This document shows positions 1 to 6,370 of a stretch of DNA of 9,770 nucleotides, piece after piece. The translations under genes and the position numbers were made by a program. The stretch's first letter is position 1; each line of letters starts with the position of its first letter. The notes beneath the pieces are model-generated. The model did no database searches. It was given only the letters and a program-made list of their open reading frames with translations, and had not been told where the DNA came from. Source of the DNA: an uncultured Eubacteriales bacterium (GTDB lineage: Bacteria; Bacillota; Clostridia; Oscillospirales; Acutalibacteraceae); the NCBI GenBank assembly GCA_948933715.1, contig CAQZPH010000031.1:1-9770 (forward strand), given 5' to 3'.

Positions 1-39
1 CACTTTAAGCTTACATACGAATCGGCAAATAGTATGCAA
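1..39 (-). CDS. Possible 5' end of a gene running off the left edge (partial)
   Basis: On the minus strand an AAGGAG-type ribosome site (CTCCT on the plus strand at 46-50) lies 6 nt before a TTG codon at 39-37. The frame then stays open for 13 codons, MHTICRFVCKLKV, to the window edge. It would follow murD in the same direction, where Firmicutes often place other cell-wall or division genes. The peptide is too short to identify, and the other two frames lack a usable start after this ribosome site. The support is the ribosome site and spacing only, so this is a tentative call. Confidence 0.25.
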   Translation of the reverse strand, partial: MHTICRFVCKLKV

Positions 40-183
40 GTAGAGCTCCTTTCTTAGTAAGTTTATTTTATTACCGTACATTTATTATATTATTTAGAAT
101 GGCATGCTAAACATAAAAAATACAATCTGAATTTTTTTTCAAACAAGTCTGTTATATTGCGCATAGTACACTTATTTTCTTTA

Positions 184-1572
184 TTATAGTTTATTAACTA
201 ATTCTTTAAAATGCTGCCCACGCTTCATAAAATTATCATATAAATCAAAGCTTGCGCATGCTGGAGATAAAGATACAATGTCACCCGGAACAGCATTTTC
301 GTTGGCGACTTTTATAGCTTCGTTCATATCCTTTACAAGAATAATCTTAAGTAGTTCGGGAGAAAACTTAGATGAATTTACAACTGCTTCACGGATTTTA
401 TTTGCAGTTTGCCCCATTAGTATTAAAACTTTTACTTTATCTATTATAATTGGACCTAACGTGTCAAAGGGGATTTTTTTATCGTATCCTCCTGCTATCA
501 ATATAATTTTTTTATTAAATAAAGAAAGTGTACCACAAGCTGTTCTAGTTGGAGTGGAGGCGATTGAATCATTATAGTATTTAATATGATTAACTTCTCT
601 AACAAATTCAGTTCTATGCTCTACTCCATTAAAATTTTGAGCGACGTGCCTGATAGAGTTTATAGATACTAAATCAAATACAGCACATATAGCAGCCATA
701 TAGTTGTTAACATTATATTTCCCAGGAATACGAATTTCATTTACATTAAGTACAGGAGTTTCGGTTCCATTTTTTGAAAAGTATATAGTATCATTTAATA
801 AAAATGCGCCGTTAGAGCACTTATCTTTAAAACTGAAAAATAAATTTTTACCTCTTACTAAACTACTAAATTGTTGTGTAATTTCATTATCCATATTAAG
901 AATAGTATAAGAAAAAGCATTTTGATGTAATAAGATATTTTTCTTAGCATCAATATATTCTGCCATATCTTTGTGAATATCTAAATGATTAGGAGAAAGG
1001 TTTGTGACAACAGCAATATCTGGGCTTTTTCGCATTGATATCAATTGAAAACTTGAAAGTTCAATCACGGCAATATCATCTTCATTAATACTTTCAATTA
1101 TAGGAAGAAGAGGATTTCCGATGTTTCCGCCAATATGAACTTTTTTTCCGTCTTGATTTAAAATTTCAGAGATAATTGTAGTAGTGGTAGTTTTTCCATC
1201 ACTACCAGTAACACCAATAATTTTACAAGGACATAGATCAAAGAATACTTCCATTTCTGAGGTTATAACAGCACCTTTGTTTTTAGCTTCTATTAACTCA
1301 GGAGTAGAAACTTTCATCCCGGGAGTCCTAAATATAATATCAGCGTCAAGATTTTTTAAATAATTTTCACCAAGCTTAAGTTCGGAGATAAAAGGTTTAA
1401 GTTGATTTATAGCGTTAGAAAGTTGGCCTTCAGTTTTAGAATCACATACAGTGACAAGAGCTCCCTTTTTACTAAATAATTCTATAAGCGGTAAGTTACT
1501 TGTTCCAATTCCGCAAAAAGCAATTTTTTTACCTTTTACACTATTAAAAAATCTATCAATCCTGCTTGTCAT
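184..1572 (-). CDS. murD: UDP-N-acetylmuramoyl-L-alanine--D-glutamate ligase (MurD)
   Basis: Cytoplasmic Mur ligase that adds D-glutamate to UDP-MurNAc-L-Ala using ATP, the second amino-acid addition of peptidoglycan precursor synthesis. The 462 residues match the usual family length. The N-terminal nucleotide-sugar domain begins with a KKIAFCGIGTSN glycine-rich turn (about 15-26). The central ATPase domain carries the P-loop GSDGKTTT (123-130), ELSSFQL (171-177) and NLSPNHLDIH (191-200, with the conserved His and Asp). The C-terminal domain has YNDSIASTPTRT (333-344), LIAGGYDKKIPFD (358-370) and SLSPACASFD (434-443). The last blocks are the form I associate with Clostridia. The ATG start has an AGGAG site 11 nt upstream (CTCCT at 1584-1588). 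Two consecutive TAA stops end the gene, and I see no clear hairpin terminator after it, so transcription may continue left into a further gene. It is intact and shows that a cell-wall pathway is retained. Confidence 0.97.
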   Translation of the reverse strand: MTSRIDRFFNSVKGKKIAFCGIGTSNLPLIELFSKKGALVTVCDSKTEGQLSNAINQLKPFISELKLGENYLKNLDADIIFRTPGMKVSTPELIEAKNKGAVITSEMEVFFDLCPCKIIGVTGSDGKTTTTTIISEILNQDGKKVHIGGNIGNPLLPIIESINEDDIAVIELSSFQLISMRKSPDIAVVTNLSPNHLDIHKDMAEYIDAKKNILLHQNAFSYTILNMDNEITQQFSSLVRGKNLFFSFKDKCSNGAFLLNDTIYFSKNGTETPVLNVNEIRIPGKYNVNNYMAAICAVFDLVSINSIRHVAQNFNGVEHRTEFVREVNHIKYYNDSIASTPTRTACGTLSLFNKKIILIAGGYDKKIPFDTLGPIIIDKVKVLILMGQTANKIREAVVNSSKFSPELLKIILVKDMNEAIKVANENAVPGDIVSLSPACASFDLYDNFMKRGQHFKELVNKL

Positions 1573-1649
1573 TTTATATTTTTCTCCTCAAACTTATATT
1601 TCAATATATATTATATATTTTTATGTTGTAAATATCAATGCAAGATTGT

Positions 1650-1655
1650 ATTATA
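1650..1655 (-). promoter_or_regulatory. Candidate -10 box for murD
   Basis: A perfect TATAAT reads on the minus strand at 1655-1650, which would give a leader of roughly 70 nt before the murD ATG. The hexamer 17 bp upstream (ATGCTT) is a poor -35 match, so the call rests on the -10 box and its position only. Confidence 0.4.
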
Positions 1656-1908
1656 GCCACAAGTAATTTTTAAAGCATCAGGATACTTGGTTTTAAAATA
1701 TGAAAAAAGTGTTACAATTGATGACAGTTTTAAGCTAATTAGAAATATTTTTTGTGCAATATTAATGCAAAACTTACAAATTCTAATTTGCAAAACCGCC
1801 CTCTTTTGTTTGACGTGGAGATTATTGCTCTAATTTCATTTAAAGAAATATAGCCTCAAGATTTTAATGTATAATATTAAATAGATTTTCAAAATTCAAC
1901 TACATAGA

Positions 1909-1936
1909 TTGTCTAAGCAAAATCTAGGCTTATTAT
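1909..1936 (+). promoter_or_regulatory. Weak candidate promoter for the repeat-protein gene
   Basis: TTGTCT (1909-1914) and TATTAT (1931-1936) are separated by 16 bp, giving a leader of about 100 nt. A second isolated TATAAT lies at 1870-1875 without a recognisable -35. In DNA this AT-rich such matches arise by chance, so confidence is low. Confidence 0.3.
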
Positions 1937-2044
1937 ATATACTTATTATATCAATTTAATTTATGCCTTATTATACCTTAGAAAAATTTTTAGATTGCAT
2001 TTTGAAAGTTAAAAATGTACTAAAGTAAAAAGGAGAAACTAAGA

Positions 2045-3457
2045 ATGAAAAAGGTAAATTCAAATGTAAAAAAAGTAATAGCAGCAGGATTAATAGTTAG
2101 CTTACTTATGCCATCTTTAGGTAATAATAACTGCTTTGCTAGTGAACCTTGCGATGCTAGGATTCTTTATGCTCAGCCAGAAAAACGCAGGGCAAATAGA
2201 GTGCCGGTATTAACGGCTGATAGACGTGTTGCATCTAAACCAGAATTTGACAAGACTATTAACGAAACAAAGCCGCATGGAGCAAAGGTAGTAAAAGTTG
2301 AGTATATAACTGATAAAAGATCTAAAAAACAAATTGCTAAAACTGCTGGTAAAGTGCTTTTAGCAGCAGCAGCGGTGGGAGCAACAGGATACTTAATTTA
2401 TAAAATGGCTGGAGCTAAAAATACAGGAGAAATGGCACCGTACGCAGCGGGGAGCACTTCAAGTACAGGAGAAATCGCGCCATATGTCGCAGAAAAAGGA
2501 ACAGAAACAGCTATATGTGAAGCAAATTCGTTGTTAACAACGGCAAAAACAGTAGCAGAAAATAATAGCACGATGGCAGGAGAAATCGCACCATATGCTG
2601 CAGAAGATATTACCCCTTTGACAAAGGTTATAGCTAGAACCGTAATAAGAGGAAACAATTCAATGTATGCAGAAAAAGAAGCAGCAGGGAAAACTATATG
2701 GGAAACAACAAAAAATGCAGGTAAGTTTACGGCAGAAGCTGCAAAATCAGTGTGGTCAGGAACAAAGACCGCAGGTAAGTTTACGGCAGAAGGTGCAAAA
2801 TCAGTGTGGTCAGGAACAAAGACCGCAGGTAAGTTTACGGCAGAAGCTGCAAAATCAGTGTGGTCAGGAACAAAGACCGCAGGTAAGTTTACGGCAGAAG
2901 GTGCAAAATCAGTGTGGTCAGGAACAAAGACCGCAGGTAAGTTTACGGCAGAAGCTGCGAAATTAGGATGGGCAGGAACAAAGACCGCAGGTAAGATTGC
3001 AGCAGAAACTGCGAAATTAGGATGGGCAGGAACAAAGACCGCAGGTAAGATTACAGCAGAAACTGCAAAATTAGGATGGGCAGGAACAAAATTTGCATAT
3101 ACACATAAAAATGGTTTAGCAAAATGTTGCGTGGGCGCAACTTCAGCAATAGGAACAGGTGTAGTAATTAATAAGGCTGCAAAAGAAGTAAAAAAACTTA
3201 AAACATTTGCAACTAAAACAGCACAGAACACAAAAACAGTTATTACAGCACCGTATAAGGCAGTAAAATCAATTGCACAAATACCATCTGAATTAATGGA
3301 TGGAGCAGCAAACGTATATATGGACACATGTAAAGTTTGTAACGCTGTGAGACATCCCATTAATACTTTAAAAGCAGCGTGGAAGAATTCTTGCAGAAAA
3401 GCAACAAATTCTAACCCAAAAGGTAACGCGCGATATGCAGTAAAGTATTTAAAATAA
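2045..3457 (+). CDS. Secreted or membrane repeat protein of unknown function with seven 18-residue amphipathic repeats
   Basis: I do not recognise this 470-residue protein. The start is fixed by AGGAG 9 nt before the ATG. Residues 1-32 look like a signal peptide: basic MKKVNSNVKK, hydrophobic VIAAGLIVSLLMP, and a possible AxA-type cut after CFA. A second hydrophobic stretch (103-120) could be a membrane segment. A linker then holds three copies of GE(I/M)APY(A/V)A, at 128-135, 142-149 and 179-186. Residues 225-350 are seven contiguous 18-residue units of the type AGKFTAEAAKSVWSGTKT. The C-terminal part (351-470) is Lys/Ala-rich and basic, with a small hydrophobic patch near 361-377 and cysteines at 361, 362, 429, 432 (CxxC) and 450. 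A repeat of 18 residues equals five alpha-helical turns, so the array can form one long amphipathic helix with a lysine stripe. It is monocistronic with its own terminator. Because of the signal peptide and the intracellular lifestyle implied by tlc, I infer a surface or host-directed protein. A membrane-coating or envelope-stabilising role is equally possible. Confidence 0.85.
   Translation: MKKVNSNVKKVIAAGLIVSLLMPSLGNNNCFASEPCDARILYAQPEKRRANRVPVLTADRRVASKPEFDKTINETKPHGAKVVKVEYITDKRSKKQIAKTAGKVLLAAAAVGATGYLIYKMAGAKNTGEMAPYAAGSTSSTGEIAPYVAEKGTETAICEANSLLTTAKTVAENNSTMAGEIAPYAAEDITPLTKVIARTVIRGNNSMYAEKEAAGKTIWETTKNAGKFTAEAAKSVWSGTKTAGKFTAEGAKSVWSGTKTAGKFTAEAAKSVWSGTKTAGKFTAEGAKSVWSGTKTAGKFTAEAAKLGWAGTKTAGKIAAETAKLGWAGTKTAGKITAETAKLGWAGTKFAYTHKNGLAKCCVGATSAIGTGVVINKAAKEVKKLKTFATKTAQNTKTVITAPYKAVKSIAQIPSELMDGAANVYMDTCKVCNAVRHPINTLKAAWKNSCRKATNSNPKGNARYAVKYLK
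2717..3094 (+). repeat. Seven tandem 54-bp coding repeats
   Basis: Units start at 2717, 2771, 2825, 2879, 2933, 2987 and 3041. Each is 54 bp and in frame. Units 1 and 3 are identical, and so are units 2 and 4. The two types differ by one base (GCT versus GGT, Ala versus Gly at repeat position 8), so units 1-2 and 3-4 form a 108-bp duplication. Units 5-7 form a second, more diverged class with LGWAGTKT in place of SVWSGTKT. Confidence 0.97.
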
Positions 3458-3465
3458 AATAAGAT

Positions 3466-3504
3466 AAATCCGTAACGAATTGAATTTCGTTACGGATTTT
3501 TTAT
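3466..3504 (+). terminator. Intrinsic terminator after the repeat-protein gene, probably bidirectional
   Basis: A perfect 14-bp stem (3466-3479 paired with 3486-3499, arm AAATCCGTAACGAA) with a 6-nt loop is followed by a T-run (3497-3502). It begins 8 nt after the repeat-protein stop. Read on the minus strand the same hairpin lies just beyond the potD stop and is followed by a weaker T-rich tail, so it probably also ends the pot operon. Confidence 0.93.
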
Positions 3505-3509
3505 TGTAA

Positions 3510-4700
3510 TTAATTTTTTTTAATAGAATTTTTATATTTGCTCTTTTTGTAAAGAATGATAGTTAAGTAAAGAACTACAAAACACAAAATTACAGCGAAT
3601 AGCGTAAGCGGATTTCCAACATTCCCTGTTTTTATTGTTATCCACAGATTATCCATGAGAGAATTAATTTCATCCGGCAAAGAGGTAAATACTTGTGAGT
3701 TTTTTAAAGTTTCTTCATCAGGATAATATATTTTACTGTTTGATATTTGAGGGTCCAATTTATTTTTGACTTTTGTTTCCGGCGAAGAATAACCTATATA
3801 CCTAATATTTTCTAGAGCAATGTCAGGGTCACATAGAAAATTTATGTATTTTTGAGCCTCAGTAGGATGCTCTGAATCTTTTGGAATACACATAGCGTCA
3901 ATAAATTTATTAGTACCAATTTTGGGGACAACAAACCCGATGTCTTTATTACGCTGAATTAACAATGCAGCATCTCCTGTATAATATGGAGCTAAAGCTG
4001 CTTCTCCATTTCCCATTTTATCAAAAATTTGATCCATAACGTAAGACTGAACAAGTGGTTTTTGATTTCTAAGATCTTGAGCAGCGTATTCCCAATCTTT
4101 AGGATTTACAGTATTTAATGGAATACCAAGACGTATTTGTGAAATTGCAAAGGAATCGCGCGGATTATCAAACATTAATATTTTTCCTGAATATTTTTTG
4201 TTCCATAATATATCCCAGCTTATTTCTTCTTCAGGTTCATTCACCATTTTTTTGTTATAAAAAATACCGATGGTTCCCCATGTATAAGGAACTGAATATT
4301 CGTTTGTAGGGTCATAGGTAGGATTTTTAAAATTATCATCTATATAAGAAAAATTAGATATATTTTCAAAATCAATTTTTCTTAACATATCTTTTTCTAT
4401 CATTTTAGAAATCATATAATCAGATGGAATAACTACATCATATTTTGTTCCCCCCCCTTGCATTTTTGCAAATAACGCTTCATTGCTTTGAAAAGTACTA
4501 TAATTTACATGGATACCCGTTCTTTTTGTGAACTCTTCATTAACGTTTAAAGTACCATCCGTTCCATCGGATATATATTCTCCCCAATTATAAACATTAA
4601 TAGTAACATTGGATTTATCATGTTTAAATAAAACCAACCCTGCAGTAATTAGTAAGACACTAAAAAAAGCAGCACTAATTAAAACTAAATTTTTTTTCAA
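3510..4700 (-). CDS. potD: Spermidine/putrescine-binding protein (PotD) with two membrane anchors
   Basis: Extracytoplasmic polyamine-binding component of the PotABCD importer. Family blocks seen are NVYNWGEYI (35-43), SDYMISKM (93-100), VPYTWGTIGIFYN (137-149), DNPRDSF (178-184), APYYTGDAAL (237-246) and FIDAMCIPK (266-274). The FID site aligns with the Trp-Met-Asp polyamine site of E. coli PotD, with Phe for Trp. Residues 5-25 form a hydrophobic N-terminal segment without a lipobox cysteine, so it is probably an uncleaved signal anchor. About 35 residues beyond the normal end hold a second hydrophobic segment (about 364-383) and a basic tail. Classical PotD is about 350 residues; this one is 396. 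The start is TTG with a weak GGGTG site 8 nt upstream (4709-4713); no in-frame ATG fits better. It is the last gene of the operon, 21 nt after potC. A run of eight G on the coding strand encodes Gly82-84. Confidence 0.93.
   Translation of the reverse strand: MKKNLVLISAAFFSVLLITAGLVLFKHDKSNVTINVYNWGEYISDGTDGTLNVNEEFTKRTGIHVNYSTFQSNEALFAKMQGGGTKYDVVIPSDYMISKMIEKDMLRKIDFENISNFSYIDDNFKNPTYDPTNEYSVPYTWGTIGIFYNKKMVNEPEEEISWDILWNKKYSGKILMFDNPRDSFAISQIRLGIPLNTVNPKDWEYAAQDLRNQKPLVQSYVMDQIFDKMGNGEAALAPYYTGDAALLIQRNKDIGFVVPKIGTNKFIDAMCIPKDSEHPTEAQKYINFLCDPDIALENIRYIGYSSPETKVKNKLDPQISNSKIYYPDEETLKNSQVFTSLPDEINSLMDNLWITIKTGNVGNPLTLFAVILCFVVLYLTIILYKKSKYKNSIKKN
4450..4457 (-). repeat. Homopolymer G8 (coding strand) inside potD
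   Basis: Eight consecutive C on the plus strand, read as GGGGGGGG in potD, encode part of a Gly-Gly-Gly turn. It is the longest G/C homopolymer I see in this AT-rich window, and a one-base slip would frameshift potD early. Confidence 0.9.
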
Positions 4701-4721
4701 TATTTTTTCACCCAGTCCCTT

Positions 4722-5510
4722 TTAATTATTTTTTTTCATTTCTTTAATTTGCCTTATGTTAATTGCCAGCAAAAGTGTAAGAACAACAACAAACAACATA
4801 GTTGATAATGCGTTTATTTCTGGGCTGACAATTTTTCTGGTCATGGAATATATGGCAATGGGTAAAGTTTGAGTTGTGCCACTTGTAAAATAGCTGATAA
4901 CAAAATCGTCAAGCGACAGTGTAAAAGCCATGACCATACCAGTAATAATACCCGGCATGATTTCAGGTAAAATTACCTTGAAAAAAGCATAAAAAGGAGT
5001 ACACCCTAAATCTTGAGCAGCTTCATATAAATAAGGATTCATTTGCCTTAATTTTGGAAGGACTGATAACACAACATATGGCAAACAAAAAGTTGTGTGA
5101 GATAGTATTAAAGTTGTCATACCAGGACACAGAATATTAAAATTATTGTAGGTAAAAACAAATAATAACATTAAAGAAACACCAGTAACGATTTCAGGAT
5201 TTACTATGGGTAAATTATTTAGGTTCATAATAAATCTTTTTGGCCACTTTTTCATTTTTAATATCCCAAGGCAAGCAATAGTTCCAATAATGGTGGCTAA
5301 AATTGCTGCAACTAGAGCTACGATTATTGTGTTTAACAAAGAATGCAGTATCTCGCTATCTTTAAATAGCTTTACATACCACCTAAAAGAAAAACCAGTC
5401 CAGGTATTTCTACTCTTTGAATCGTTAAAAGAAAATGCCACAAGGACTACAAGGGGCGCATATAAAAAGAAAAAGATCAACCCCATATATATTTTAGAAA
5501 ATAATTTCAA
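4722..5510 (-). CDS. potC: Spermidine/putrescine ABC transporter permease (PotC)
   Basis: One of the two inner-membrane permeases that form the channel of the polyamine importer. It is 262 residues, the usual family size, with about six hydrophobic segments starting at MGLIFFFLYAPLVVLVAFSF. The cytoplasmic EAA loop that docks on PotA is EAAQDLGCTPFYAFFKVILP (163-182), followed by the PotC-typical TLSLDDFVISYF (197-208). The start is TTG (5510-5508) with GAGGA (5525-5521) 10 nt upstream. Two nearer ATGs are out of frame, and the next in-frame ATG (codon 9) would cut into the first membrane segment and has no ribosome site. It lies 38 nt after potB and 21 nt before potD. Confidence 0.95.
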   Translation of the reverse strand: MKLFSKIYMGLIFFFLYAPLVVLVAFSFNDSKSRNTWTGFSFRWYVKLFKDSEILHSLLNTIIVALVAAILATIIGTIACLGILKMKKWPKRFIMNLNNLPIVNPEIVTGVSLMLLFVFTYNNFNILCPGMTTLILSHTTFCLPYVVLSVLPKLRQMNPYLYEAAQDLGCTPFYAFFKVILPEIMPGIITGMVMAFTLSLDDFVISYFTSGTTQTLPIAIYSMTRKIVSPEINALSTMLFVVVLTLLLAINIRQIKEMKKNN

Positions 5511-5548
5511 TATTTCATCATCCTCGATTTTATAATTTAATTAAAACA

Positions 5549-6370
5549 TTAGCGATAATTAGTATTGATAGCAACTTCATCTGAATCGTCAAATTGATTC
5601 ATAATGCCAATAGAAATTAATATAAGTATCATTAGAATAAATGATATAGCAGAACCAAGATGAGGATTATATGTACTACCTAAAAATTGCATTTCAATTA
5701 AATCACCAATTAATATATTAGACCCGCCGCCTAACATTTTTGATATTATAAACGTACTTACAGCTGGAACAAATACCATAGTTATTCCGGAAATGACTCC
5801 AGGTACACTAAGCGGCAAAAGCACTTTTGAAAATACTTTTCTTCTTCCTGCACCAAGGTCTTGCGCCGCTTCTACAATTCTTTTATCAATTTTTGAAATA
5901 GCAGAATATATTGGCAAAACCATATAAGGAAGAAAATTATATACCATTCCAAGAACCACAGCCCAAGATGTATTTATTAAAGATATAGGGGGGATTCCAA
6001 ATATAGAAAACAATTTGTTTAAAAGGCCGTTATTTTCTAAGATAGTCATCCAAGCATATGTTCTTAAAAGAAAGTTCATCCACATAGGTAACATTATTAA
6101 CATTATAATTATGCTCTGACTTTTTACTTGGATCTTAGAAATTATGTAAGCAAGAGGATAGCCAAGAGCCAAACAAACTATAGTAGACACGCCACCAAGA
6201 CCAATTGAACGCAGAAATATACTGGAATAACGGCCTACATTTAATATATTATCGAAAGTAAAATTCCCGGAATTATCTGTGAAAGCAAAAAACAAAACCA
6301 GGATCATTGGGATTATAGTAAAAATAATCATCCAGATTATATATAGCAACGAAGGTGATTTTAACTTCAT
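5549..6370 (-). CDS. potB: Spermidine/putrescine ABC transporter permease (PotB)
   Basis: Second channel-forming permease of the importer, partner of PotC. It has 273 residues and about six hydrophobic segments (the first at about 9-30). The conserved LPMWMNFLLRTYAW block is at 94-107 and the EAA loop EAAQDLGAGRRKVFSKVLLP at 167-186, which is the PotA coupling site. The ATG overlaps the potA TGA by four bases (ATGA), which suggests translational coupling, and AGGTG lies 7 nt upstream (6378-6382). Its short hydrophilic C-terminus (NQFDDSDEVAINTNYR) is acidic. I see no defects. Confidence 0.95.
   Translation of the reverse strand: MKLKSPSLLYIIWMIIFTIIPMILVLFFAFTDNSGNFTFDNILNVGRYSSIFLRSIGLGGVSTIVCLALGYPLAYIISKIQVKSQSIIIMLIMLPMWMNFLLRTYAWMTILENNGLLNKLFSIFGIPPISLINTSWAVVLGMVYNFLPYMVLPIYSAISKIDKRIVEAAQDLGAGRRKVFSKVLLPLSVPGVISGITMVFVPAVSTFIISKMLGGGSNILIGDLIEMQFLGSTYNPHLGSAISFILMILILISIGIMNQFDDSDEVAINTNYR

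Larger units (their letters stand above)
1573..2044. other. Divergent intergenic region between murD and the repeat-protein gene
   Basis: These 472 AT-rich bases hold no convincing gene. They contain the murD ribosome site, a candidate murD promoter, weaker candidate promoters for the rightward gene, and the rightward gene's ribosome site (AGGAG 2031-2035). A 14-bp palindrome, CAAATT-CT-AATTTG, lies at 1777-1790, flanked by two copies of GCAAAAC. Its role is unknown. I found no tRNA, riboswitch or repeat array here by eye. Confidence 0.6.

Noticed and set aside
60..183. Terminator after murD
   Set aside because: T-runs are present, but I could not find a stem of useful length before them on the minus strand.
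278..577. Plus-strand frame of 99 codons inside murD
   Set aside because: It is antisense to conserved MurD C-terminal motifs, with no ribosome site or family match.
1777..1790. CAAATT-CT-AATTTG palindrome as an operator for the repeat-protein gene
   Set aside because: It is short and made mostly of A/T, and lies about 250 bp from the gene without a clear promoter beside it. It is noted in the intergenic entry but not called as a regulatory site.
2667..2966. 99-codon plus-strand frame rich in Gln within the repeat region
   Set aside because: It is the +1 shadow of the 54-bp repeats, stays open only because the repeat is a multiple of three, and has no ribosome site of its own.
2717..3094. 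CRISPR-like array
   Set aside because: The repeats are contiguous, in frame and translated, with no unique spacers between them.
2398..3360. Long open frame of 320 codons on the minus strand opposite the repeat-protein gene
   Set aside because: It is an antisense shadow. Its repeats mirror the sense repeats, the lack of stops follows from the Ala/Lys/Gly/Thr codons of the sense gene, and it lacks a clear ribosome site. The sense frame has a ribosome site, signal peptide and terminator.
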